This document shows positions 39,478 through 47,371 of a stretch of DNA of 64,000 nucleotides, in pieces; position 1 is the stretch's first letter, and each line of letters begins with the position of its first letter. The translations under genes were made by a program, and so were the position numbers. The stretch spans positions 124,001-188,000 of the forward strand of contig NZ_JBDPZD010000003.1 in NCBI RefSeq assembly GCF_039872745.1, in the 5' to 3' direction. Origin of the DNA: Pelomonas paludis. Lineage in GTDB: Bacteria; Pseudomonadota; Gammaproteobacteria; Burkholderiales; Burkholderiaceae_C. The notes beneath the pieces are model-generated. The model was not told the origin of the DNA and ran no database searches. It saw nothing but the letters and a program-made list of their open reading frames with translations.

Positions 39478-41817
39478 TCAGCGCAAGCGGCCCGAGCCCG
39501 AGGGGCTGAAGTCCGCAATGATGGTGCTGCTGCCGCCGGTGGCGCCTTCGCCCTGCCGCTGGCTGCGGCGGCGGCGCTTCTCGGCGTACATCATGCGGTC
39601 GGCGTGGGCCAGCACTTCGTCGAGCGACTCGGTCGAGTCCGCATTGACCAGGTAGCCGCCAAAGCTGCAGGCCACCGGGTAGGGCTTGGTGCTGGCGGCG
39701 TTGTACTCGGTGAAGCGCCTGGCCAGGCGCTGCTCGATCATGGCGATGGTGTCGGCTGCGCCGCTGCGCGTCAGGGCCACGAACTCGTCCCCGCCGATGC
39801 GGGCCACGATGTCTTCCTGCCGGAAGCATTGCTGGATCAGCCGGGCGGCCTCGCAGATGGCGGTGTCGCCCTCCTCGTGGCCATAGACGTCGTTGATGTG
39901 CTTGAGGCCGTCCATGTCGGCAAAGATCAGGCTCATGGGCTGGTGGGTGAGGCGCGCGGTGCGCATCACCGTTTCGGCCAGCTCCAGGAAGCCTCGGCGG
40001 TTGAACACGCCGGTCATGGCATCACGCATGGCGATGTGGGAGAGGTCTTCGTTGGCCGCGCGGGCGCGCTCCAGGTCCAGGCGCAGCAGCTCGCGCGCGG
40101 CGTCCAGCTCGCGCACCAGCAGGCTGTGGTGCAGGCTGCCCGCAATCTCGTGGCGCAGCTCCTCGTAGGAGAAGCGGTCCTGCGTGCGGCGCTCCAGCAC
40201 GATGAAGCCGAAGTGCTCGTTGTGGTGGAACATCGGGAAGGGCATCAAGGCCCGGGCCTGCGTCTGGCCGGCAAGCTCGGCGGCGGCGGGCAGCAGCGTG
40301 GCGGTCGAGTACTCGTACTCGCACCACTCCGGGTGCAGCTCACCGCCATCGAGCGCAAACACCAGGCGCGAGGTAGACGGCAGGCCCACGCTGTTGATGC
40401 TCTCGAAGGACACCGGATGCTGGTAGAGCGCCACATAGCAGGTGCGCACCTCCAGGGCCCGCAGGCCTTCAGCCAGGCCCGAGAGCAGGGACTCCAGGAT
40501 GTCGGCCGTCACCCGGGTCTTGAACTTCAGGTGCAGGTTGGAGGTGTCGTCAACGGTCTTGTGCTCCAGGTCACCCACCAGGTCGGCGGTGTTGGCGATC
40601 AAGACCTGGCCGCGGTGCAGCCGGCCCACGGCCAGGCTGGCGGCGCCGGGTGCAAGCTGCTCCAGCAGACGTTCCTGGATGCCGAGCAGGAAGTTCTGCA
40701 GCAGCGAGGCCTCCAGCCCTTCACCGCGCCAGAGCTTGAAGAGCTGGTTGAGCACCGCTTGGTAGTTCTGGTCGTCGTCGGGCTTTGCCAGCGCCTCGCG
40801 CAGGCGCAGCATCTTGTCGGCCAGGCGCTCGTGCAGCCGGGGCGGCACGCTCATCGAGTCCATCAGCACCTGCACGTGGCCGCGCAGGTCGGTGACGGGC
40901 TCTTCGCGGTTGGCCGCCGCCAGGCCCAGGCAGCCGCAGGAGCGCCGCCTGACGAGGCGGGAGGACAGGCGGATGTCGCGCGGCGGTGTCTGCCCGCAGA
41001 CCTGGGCATGCAGCATGCGCATCGCCTCGGCGCCTTGCTCGGCAATGTTCTGGTTGACCGAGGTCAGCGAGGGCCGGGCGTTGGAGTAGCTGCGGATGTC
41101 GTCAAAGCCGCCCACCGCCAGGTCGTCCGGCAGGTTCAGGCCGCGCTCCAGCGCCACGCCCATGCAGCCCCAGGCCATGTGGTCGTTGGCGCAGACTACC
41201 GCGTCCATCGGCACGCCCAGGTCGAGCAGGCGGCGCAGCTCGTCGCGCCCGGAGGCAATGTCGAAGTGCCCACGGCCGCGCAGCAACGGGTTGGGCGTGA
41301 TGCCGGCTTCGGCGTGGGCGTCCAGGTAGGCCTGCAGGCGCTCGCAGGCGTCGCTGCTCTCGGGCGGCCCCTCGATCATGGCCACATGGCGGTAGCCATG
41401 GTCCACCAGGAAGTGCTTCACCAAGGCCTTGAAGCCGCTGTAGCCGTCCACCGTCACCGACGGCCAGCCCTCCACCTCGCAGCCCACCACCACCGTGGGG
41501 ATGTGCGCAAAGCGCCGGCGCACCTCGTCAAACGGCAGGGTCACCGAGGTGTAGGACGCCAGGTTGGCGCCCAGCACGATCAAGCCGTCGATGACGGCGT
41601 CGTCCACGAAGCCGTAGTTGACGTTGAACTGCCGGGCAAAGGCCGGTGGCGTGCCCGTGCGCAGGACGGAATAGATCAGCAAGTCGACATCCAGCTCGGC
41701 AGCGGTGTGCCACAGCCCCTCCAGCATGGAGAGCAGGTAGTCGCCTTCAAACTCGGTGCCAACAACGCCGAAGCGCGGGCGAACCCGCGAGGTCGGGCTC
41801 AGGTCGAACTGGGTCAT
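39478..41817 (-). CDS. Diguanylate cyclase with LacI-type ligand-binding sensor
   Basis: 779 residues. The ATG at 41817 is chosen because the sensor begins at once (RPRFGVVGTEFEGDYLLSML). Residues ~14-300 are a LacI/periplasmic-binding-like domain (AVCANDHMAWGCM, VGGFDDIRSYSNARPSLT) without HTH or signal peptide, so the protein is cytoplasmic. A GAF-like middle (~440-590), a coiled coil and a C-terminal GGDEF domain follow (ARIGGDEF, motif at ~675). The inhibitory I-site RQED sits five residues before GGDEF, so product inhibition is expected. It should make cyclic di-GMP in response to a small ligand, perhaps a sugar. Confidence 0.92.
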   Translation of the reverse strand: MTQFDLSPTSRVRPRFGVVGTEFEGDYLLSMLEGLWHTAAELDVDLLIYSVLRTGTPPAFARQFNVNYGFVDDAVIDGLIVLGANLASYTSVTLPFDEVRRRFAHIPTVVVGCEVEGWPSVTVDGYSGFKALVKHFLVDHGYRHVAMIEGPPESSDACERLQAYLDAHAEAGITPNPLLRGRGHFDIASGRDELRRLLDLGVPMDAVVCANDHMAWGCMGVALERGLNLPDDLAVGGFDDIRSYSNARPSLTSVNQNIAEQGAEAMRMLHAQVCGQTPPRDIRLSSRLVRRRSCGCLGLAAANREEPVTDLRGHVQVLMDSMSVPPRLHERLADKMLRLREALAKPDDDQNYQAVLNQLFKLWRGEGLEASLLQNFLLGIQERLLEQLAPGAASLAVGRLHRGQVLIANTADLVGDLEHKTVDDTSNLHLKFKTRVTADILESLLSGLAEGLRALEVRTCYVALYQHPVSFESINSVGLPSTSRLVFALDGGELHPEWCEYEYSTATLLPAAAELAGQTQARALMPFPMFHHNEHFGFIVLERRTQDRFSYEELRHEIAGSLHHSLLVRELDAARELLRLDLERARAANEDLSHIAMRDAMTGVFNRRGFLELAETVMRTARLTHQPMSLIFADMDGLKHINDVYGHEEGDTAICEAARLIQQCFRQEDIVARIGGDEFVALTRSGAADTIAMIEQRLARRFTEYNAASTKPYPVACSFGGYLVNADSTESLDEVLAHADRMMYAEKRRRRSQRQGEGATGGSSTIIADFSPSGSGRLR

Positions 41818-41964
41818 GGTCACGCCAACGCCTTTTGCGAACCGATGTCGGGTGATGTTGTCACGGCCGGTCAAAAAGGGTGACGGGTTTGCCAGGGGGT
41901 GGGGTGGGTTTCTGAGCCGTTTGCCGCATTTCCTAGGGCTTGTGCGGCTGCGGACAATGCAGGC

Positions 41965-43209
41965 ATGACGTCCGATGACCCGGCCGAGTTCGTTCCCACC
42001 GTTGCGCCCCGGCGCTGGATCGCCCACCTTGACATGGACGCCTTCTATGCGTCCGTTGAGTTGCTGCGTTACCCGCAGCTCAAGGGTCAGCCCGTGGTGA
42101 TCGGTGGCCGGCGCGCCGATGCACCGCACCAGGACGAAGCCGGCCAGTGGCACTACGCCCGGCTGCGCGACTACACGGGGCGTGGCGTCGTCACCACCAG
42201 CACCTATGAAGCGCGCGCGCTCGGTGTGTTCTCGGCCATGGGCACCATGAAGGCGGCGCTGCTGGCGCCCGATGCCGTGCTGCTACCGGCCGACTTTGAG
42301 GCCTACCGGCGCTACTCACGGCTCTTCAAGGCCGCCGTTGCCGAGGTGGCGCCGGTGATTGAAGACCGGGGCATTGACGAGATCTACATCGACCTCACCG
42401 ACGTGCCCGGCGTGCACGACGCCGTGGGCCACGACCCGCTGGGCGGCGTGCGTGCCGTGGCGCGCGAGATCAAGAACTCGGTGACGCGGGCCACCGGGCT
42501 GTCCTGCTCTATCGGTGTCACGCCCAACAAGCTGCTGAGCAAGATCGCCAGCGAGCTGGACAAGCCTGACGGTTTGACCGTGCTGACCGAGGCCGACATC
42601 GCCACCCGCATCTGGCCGCTGGGCGTGCGCAAGGTCAACGGCATCGGCCCCAAGGCCGCCGCCAAACTGGGCGAGATGGGCATCGAGACCGTGGGCGAGC
42701 TGGCTGCCACGGACCCCGCCTTGCTCATCGAGCACTTTGGCAAGAGCTATGGCGCCTGGCTGCACGCGGCCGCCCATGGGCGCGACAGCCGCCCGGTCGT
42801 CACCCACAGCGAGCCCGTTTCCATCAGCCGCGAGACCACCTTCGAGCGCGACCTGCACGCCGTGCGCGACCGCGCCTTGCTCGGCAGCATCCTCGACGAC
42901 CTCTGCGAGCGCCTCGCGGTCGACCTGGCCCGCAAGGGATACGCCGGCAAGACGGTGGGCATCAAGCTGCGCTTCGAGGGCTTCCACACCGTCACGCGGG
43001 ACCAGACCTTCCCGGCCGCCGTGCAGACGGCCGCCGAGATCCGCCGCGCCGCGGGCCTGTGCCTCAAGCGGGTGGACTTCGACAAGCGCCTGCGCCTGCT
43101 GGGTGTGCGGGTGGGGCACCTCGTGGCGGCGACAGCGTCACGCCAGCCTGTTGCCTCGCCCGCTGCCGACGCTGCGGCCGAGCCGCAGGAGAATCTGCCG
43201 CTCTTCTAG
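41965..43209 (+). CDS. dinB: DNA polymerase IV (Y family)
   Basis: 414 residues from the ATG at 41965. Catalytic motifs are HLDMDAFYASVE and GIDEIYIDLT. The finger region has VTTSTYEARALGVFSAM, and the palm/thumb shows CSIGVTPNKLLSKIASELDKP and KVNGIGPKAAAKLGEMGI (HhH). The C terminus ends in QENLPLF, matching the beta-clamp-binding peptide (QxxLPLF). It carries out error-prone translesion synthesis. No LexA box was found in the 147-bp upstream gap. Confidence 0.96.
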   Translation: MTSDDPAEFVPTVAPRRWIAHLDMDAFYASVELLRYPQLKGQPVVIGGRRADAPHQDEAGQWHYARLRDYTGRGVVTTSTYEARALGVFSAMGTMKAALLAPDAVLLPADFEAYRRYSRLFKAAVAEVAPVIEDRGIDEIYIDLTDVPGVHDAVGHDPLGGVRAVAREIKNSVTRATGLSCSIGVTPNKLLSKIASELDKPDGLTVLTEADIATRIWPLGVRKVNGIGPKAAAKLGEMGIETVGELAATDPALLIEHFGKSYGAWLHAAAHGRDSRPVVTHSEPVSISRETTFERDLHAVRDRALLGSILDDLCERLAVDLARKGYAGKTVGIKLRFEGFHTVTRDQTFPAAVQTAAEIRRAAGLCLKRVDFDKRLRLLGVRVGHLVAATASRQPVASPAADAAAEPQENLPLF

Positions 43210-43217
43210 GAGGTCTC

Positions 43218-43769
43218 ATGAAAGCATCGCTTTGCGTTTGGGCTTGCGCGCTTGGGCTGGCCGCGGCCTTGCCGGTGTACGCACAGGTACAGGCACAAGT
43301 TCAGGCACAGGCGAGCCCGGAGCCCAGCAAGACCGAGACCGTGCTGCGCCTGCAGCGCGCCTGGGTGGACGGCCGGCAGGTGGAGTACATCAGCACCGAC
43401 GTGTCCGACCCCAACATGGCCAAGGCCAACGGTGTGAACTACGTGCCGCGCCTGGCTGATGCTTTGGGCGAGGGCCGCAAATCCATCACCGAGCGGGTCT
43501 ACAAGTTCCCCAAGGGCGAGCAGATCAGCGTCTTCCCCTCGGCCCCGCTGCCGGCCGGGCCGGGCAATGCCAACACCAGCTACAGCCCGCTGTGGCGCGT
43601 GGTGATGGTGAGCTGGCTCAAGCCCGAGCGCGTGCGCGAGCTCAAGTCCGAGGAAGAAATCCTGGCCTTTGAGGAGAAGGGCGACCTGGCGCTGAAGGTG
43701 ACCAACGTGGTCGCCAACTGCCCCATCGTGGGCGCGGCCGATGGCACGCGACTGGTGGGCTCGCGGTGA
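43218..43769 (+). CDS. Secreted protein of unknown function
   Basis: 183 residues; AGGAGG precedes the ATG at 43218, 8 bp after dinB. A signal peptide (WACALGLAAALPVYA) is followed by a Gln/Ala repeat (QVQAQVQAQ). The mature domain has conserved-looking patches (YISTDVSDPNMAKANGVNYV, WRVVMVSWLKPERVRELKSE, VTNVVANCPIV). No catalytic motif is evident. It overlaps the next small gene (GTGA), so the two probably act together. Confidence 0.75.
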   Translation: MKASLCVWACALGLAAALPVYAQVQAQVQAQASPEPSKTETVLRLQRAWVDGRQVEYISTDVSDPNMAKANGVNYVPRLADALGEGRKSITERVYKFPKGEQISVFPSAPLPAGPGNANTSYSPLWRVVMVSWLKPERVRELKSEEEILAFEEKGDLALKVTNVVANCPIVGAADGTRLVGSR

Positions 43770-44224
43770 GGGTCTGGCTTGCTGGCTTGATCGCACTGGC
43801 CGCATGCCGGCCCGCCCTGGCCTTGGACGCGGCACCAGCCTCTTTACCAGCGCCGGCCGCATCGGCAGTCTGGCCGGCCTTCACGCTCGAATGGGCGCGG
43901 GCCGCGCGCTGTGTCCTCTTCCAGGACGCCCGACTCGCCAAGCTGGCGGGCGAGCTTGGCATGCGCTGGGACAGCGGCCGCTGGGTGGCCGGACCGCATG
44001 CCTTGCTGGGTTCAACGCAGGCGATCGAATTTGGGCCCGAGGAGCGCGTCTTTGAGGTGCCGAGCCCAGACGGCTCGGGGGTTGGCAAGATCCTCGTCTT
44101 CAAGGTGACGGCGCAGGGCCAGTTCGAGCTGGAGCGCTACAGCCGGCTGCGCACACCGGACCGGATGATGTGCGCCCGCGCGTCGGTGTACCTGTCGCGG
44201 CGCGTGGCCGCGTCGGCGCCTTGA
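43766..44224 (+). CDS. Small secreted protein of unknown function
   Basis: 152 residues. A GTG start overlaps the preceding stop by 4 bp. It has a signal peptide (VWLAGLIALAACRPALALDA), then ~115 residues with two cysteines (ARCVLF, MCARAS). I do not recognise the family. It is probably co-transcribed with the gene before and perhaps with the LysR gene after (13 bp). Confidence 0.65.
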   Translation: MRVWLAGLIALAACRPALALDAAPASLPAPAASAVWPAFTLEWARAARCVLFQDARLAKLAGELGMRWDSGRWVAGPHALLGSTQAIEFGPEERVFEVPSPDGSGVGKILVFKVTAQGQFELERYSRLRTPDRMMCARASVYLSRRVAASAP

Positions 44225-44237
44225 TCGGGAGCGTGTT

Positions 44238-45137
44238 TTGAGCGCCCGCCTGCCTTCCATTGACGCCTTGCTCGCCTTCGAGGCCAGCGCGCGCAGCGGC
44301 AGCTTCGAGGCAGCGGCCGAGGCCCTGCACATCACGGCCAGCGCCGTGGCCAAGCGGATCGCGGGGCTCGAAGACCTGCTGGGCCTGGCGCTCTTCACCC
44401 GCGCCGGCAAGGGCTTGCAGCTCACCGCCGCCGGGCACGACTACCTGCCCCAGGTGCGCGAGGCGCTGGCGCGGCTGCGCGCCATCCCGCTGCACCAACG
44501 GGCCAGCCAGGGGCGCGAGCGGCTGCACGTCAGCTCCACCCCCACCTTTGCGCGCCAGGTGCTGGTGCCCGCGCTGCCCGCCTTCACCGCCGCGCACCCC
44601 GAGGTCGAGCTGGAGCTGACGCTCTCCGTCCCGCTGCTGGCCGAGGGCGATGCGGCGGCGGACGTGGACATCCGCCACGGCCCGGTGCCCGAGCTGCTCT
44701 CGCCCGCGCAAGTGCTGCTGCGCGACCGCCTCACGCCGCTGGCCGCCCCCGTGCTGCTGGCCGGCCGGGCGCTGGCCACGCCCGCTGACCTGCTGAACCT
44801 GCCCCTGCTGCGCACGCCGCTGCAGCCCTGGTCGCCCTGGACCCAAGCCGCTGGGCTCAACGCCGCCGAGCCTGACCAAGGCCCGCGCCTGGTGGACCTG
44901 GGCCTGGTGCTCGCCGCCGCGCTGGCCGGGCAGGGCGTGGCCCTGATGCGCCTGAGCCTGGCGCAGCACGAGCTGCAGGAGGGCCGCCTCGTGCAGCCCT
45001 TTGGCCTGACGGTGGAGGCCGAGCGGCATTACGGCCTGGTGGTGCACCGCCCCGGCGCGGCGGCCGAGGCCTTTCGCACCTGGCTGCACGCGCACTGCGC
45101 CACCTTGGCGGCGGAACTTTCTTCGCCCCGCCCCTGA
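44238..45137 (+). CDS. LysR-family transcriptional regulator (GcvA-like)
   Basis: 299 residues from a TTG start at 44238; no in-frame ATG or GTG gives a full HTH. The N-terminal HTH (FEAAAEALHITASAVAKRIA) and the effector domain (RLHVSSTPTFARQVLVPALP, DVDIRHG, GVALMRLSLAQHEL) resemble the GcvA group. The downstream lldD on the same strand, 48 bp away, is a possible target, but LysR genes more often diverge from their targets, so this link is weak. Confidence 0.9.
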   Translation: MSARLPSIDALLAFEASARSGSFEAAAEALHITASAVAKRIAGLEDLLGLALFTRAGKGLQLTAAGHDYLPQVREALARLRAIPLHQRASQGRERLHVSSTPTFARQVLVPALPAFTAAHPEVELELTLSVPLLAEGDAAADVDIRHGPVPELLSPAQVLLRDRLTPLAAPVLLAGRALATPADLLNLPLLRTPLQPWSPWTQAAGLNAAEPDQGPRLVDLGLVLAAALAGQGVALMRLSLAQHELQEGRLVQPFGLTVEAERHYGLVVHRPGAAAEAFRTWLHAHCATLAAELSSPRP

Positions 45138-45185
45138 GGGAAATTCCGGGACACAGCCGGGCAGGGCGCCGCAGAATCCCGCCCC

Positions 45186-46337
45186 ATGCCTGTCATCACC
45201 TGCATCGAAGATCTCCGCCAACTCGCCGAGCAGCGCGTCCCGCGCATGTTCTACGACTACGCGGATTCCGGCTCCTGGACCGAGTCCACCTACCGCGCCA
45301 ACGAGAGCGACTTCCAGCGCATCAAGCTGCGCCAGCGCGTGGCCGTCAACATGGAGAACCGCAGCACCGCCGTGACCATGGTCGGCCAGGCGGCCAAGAT
45401 GCCCGTGGCGATGGCGCCCGTCGGCCTCCTGGGCATGCAGCACGCGGATGGCGAGATCCACGCCGCGCGCGCGGCCGAGAAGTTCGGCGTCCCCTTCACG
45501 CTCTCGACCATGAGCATCTGCTCCATCGAGGACATCGCCGAGCACACCTCGGCGCCGTTCTGGTTCCAGCTCTACATGATGCGCGACCGTGAGGCAATGG
45601 CCCGCATGATCGACCGCGCCAAGGCCGCCAAGTGCTCGGCCCTCGTCCTCACGCTGGACCTGCAGGTCATCGGCCAGCGCCACAAGGATTTGAAGAACGG
45701 CCTCTCCGCCCCGCCGCGCCCCACGCTGGGCAACCTCATCAACCTCGCCACCAAGCCGCGCTGGTGCCTCGGCATGCTGGGCACGCGGCGCCACACCTTC
45801 CGCAACCTCGTCGGCCACGTCAAGGAAGTGAGCGACATGAAGTCCCTCGCGTCCTGGACCAATGAGCAGTTCGACCCGCGCCTCTCCTGGGCCGACGTCG
45901 TCTGGGTCAAGGAGCGCTGGGGCGGCAAGCTCATCCTCAAGGGCATCATGGATGCCGAAGACGCCCGCCTCGCCGTGCAGGCCGGCGCCGACGCCATCGT
46001 CGTCAGCAACCATGGTGGCCGTCAGCTCGACGGCGCGCCCAGCAGCATCCACGCGCTACCCGCCATCGTCAGCGAAGTGGGCAGCCAAACCGAGGTCTGG
46101 ATGGACGGCGGCATCCGCTCCGGCCAAGACGTGCTCAAGGCCTGGGCCCTGGGCGCACGCGGCACCCTGATCGGCCGCGCCATGGCCTACGGCCTCGGCG
46201 CAATGGGCGAAACCGGCGTCACCAAGGCCCTGCAGATCCTGCACAAGGAGCTGGACGTGACCATGGCCTTCTGCGGCCACACCCAGCTGCGCAACGTGAC
46301 GCGGGACATCCTGGTCCCGGGCACCTTCCCGCAATGA
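45186..46337 (+). CDS. lldD: FMN-dependent L-lactate dehydrogenase
   Basis: 383 residues, the usual length. Family marks are PRMFYDYADSGSWTESTYR at the N terminus, PVAMAPVGLLGMQHADGE (FMN), KGIMDAEDARLAVQAGAD, and the active-site stretch VSNHGGRQLDGAPSS with catalytic His and Arg. It oxidises L-lactate to pyruvate at the inner membrane. It could also use the lactate formed by the rhamnose pathway encoded at 25-29 kb. ATGA overlap with the next gene. Confidence 0.94.
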   Translation: MPVITCIEDLRQLAEQRVPRMFYDYADSGSWTESTYRANESDFQRIKLRQRVAVNMENRSTAVTMVGQAAKMPVAMAPVGLLGMQHADGEIHAARAAEKFGVPFTLSTMSICSIEDIAEHTSAPFWFQLYMMRDREAMARMIDRAKAAKCSALVLTLDLQVIGQRHKDLKNGLSAPPRPTLGNLINLATKPRWCLGMLGTRRHTFRNLVGHVKEVSDMKSLASWTNEQFDPRLSWADVVWVKERWGGKLILKGIMDAEDARLAVQAGADAIVVSNHGGRQLDGAPSSIHALPAIVSEVGSQTEVWMDGGIRSGQDVLKAWALGARGTLIGRAMAYGLGAMGETGVTKALQILHKELDVTMAFCGHTQLRNVTRDILVPGTFPQ

Positions 46338-47194
46338 AGTCGCGCGGGCTGCTCTTGCTCGCGGCATGGCTGCTGGCCCAAGCCGCCAGCGCCTGCCAAC
46401 TGCAGCAAGCCCCCGCCACTGACGACACCGCCGCCTGGCAAAGCCGCGCGCTGGCCTTGCTGCCCTGCCTGGGCCACCCCGACCCCAAGTTGCGCGACGA
46501 AGGCGCCTTCGAGACCTTCGCCGCCTGGATGCGCGACAAGCGCCTGCAGCCCGCCACCCTGCAATCCATGCGCGCCCAGCTCGTGGCCGTGCTGCGCGCG
46601 CCACCAGACGCGGCGGGTGTGCACCAGCCCTTTGCCATCCTGCTGCTGGCCGAGCTGGCGCGGGCAGACCGCCTGCAGCCCTATCTGTCCCTTGAGGAGC
46701 GCGCCGAACTCGTGAGCCTCGGCGCCACCTGGTTAGAGCAAGTGCGCGACTACCGAGGCCTGAGCGACACCGAAGGCTGGCGCCACGGCGTCGCCCACGC
46801 GGCAGACCTCGCCCTCCAACTCGGCCTCAACCCCGCCCTGGACCGCGCCCAACGCCAACGCCTGCTCCAAGCCGTCAGCAGCCAGGTCCTCGCCGACGGC
46901 ACCCGCGGCGGCCACCACGCCTACCGCTTCGGCGAAGGCCAACGCCTCGCCCGCGCCGCGCTCAACCTGCACCTGCAGCTTGGTACCTCGGCGGCAGAGT
47001 GGGCGGCGTGGCTCCAGGCCATTGCGGCGCCGATAGAGCCCGGTGGGGTTTGGGACGAACTGCGGCTGGCGCGCATGCACAACCTGCGGGAGTTTTTGTG
47101 GCCGTTGATGGCGGGGGTGCTGCAGGTGCCGGATGCGGTGCTGCGGGAGGCTTGGCTGAAGTCGATTCAAGAGGTGTTGCAGAAGCTGGGGTGA
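46334..47194 (+). CDS. DUF2785-family exported protein
   Basis: 286 residues. A signal peptide (LLLLAAWLLAQAASACQL, with a cysteine that could be a lipidation site) leads to an all-helical domain with the DUF2785 signature LRDEGAFETFAAWMRD and YRGLSDTEGWRHGVAHAADL. The function of the family is not known to me. Its start overlaps the lldD stop, implying co-translation. Confidence 0.85.
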   Translation: MKSRGLLLLAAWLLAQAASACQLQQAPATDDTAAWQSRALALLPCLGHPDPKLRDEGAFETFAAWMRDKRLQPATLQSMRAQLVAVLRAPPDAAGVHQPFAILLLAELARADRLQPYLSLEERAELVSLGATWLEQVRDYRGLSDTEGWRHGVAHAADLALQLGLNPALDRAQRQRLLQAVSSQVLADGTRGGHHAYRFGEGQRLARAALNLHLQLGTSAAEWAAWLQAIAAPIEPGGVWDELRLARMHNLREFLWPLMAGVLQVPDAVLREAWLKSIQEVLQKLG

Positions 47195-47198
47195 AGAG

Positions 47199-47283
47199 CG
47201 CTGCACGCATTCCTTCGCCTGAAGGCGAGCGCTAGGTCGCACAAAGGAATGCCATTCGCAGGAGCAATGACGGCTGTGCAGCG
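47199..47283. repeat. Nested inverted repeats at the edge of the SIR2 insert
   Basis: CGCTGCAC (47199-47206) pairs with GTGCAGCG (47276-47283), GCATTCCTT (47207-47215) pairs with AAGGAATGC (47244-47252), and the loop holds TCGCCT-GA-AGGCGA (47215-47228). The structure lies directly after the DUF2785 stop, where the base composition becomes more AT-rich. It may be a terminator for the lldD operon, or the end of an inserted element. Confidence 0.6.
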
Positions 47284-47371
47284 TGGCGGTCGTTGACGAA
47301 CGATGTCGTCAGCCTGTATTCGCTCGACCGGCGATTGTCCGACGCGGCTGCAACTGCAACCCCTAAAACGG

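Noticed and set aside
39604..41883. A 759-codon plus-strand frame opposite the LacI-GGDEF gene
   Set aside because: Antisense shadow; Val/Gln/Gly-rich without domains, whereas the minus-strand protein has GGDEF and sensor motifs.
44100..46052. A 650-codon minus-strand frame opposite the LysR and lldD genes
   Set aside because: It crosses two genes with clear conserved motifs on the other strand and shows no recognisable protein features.
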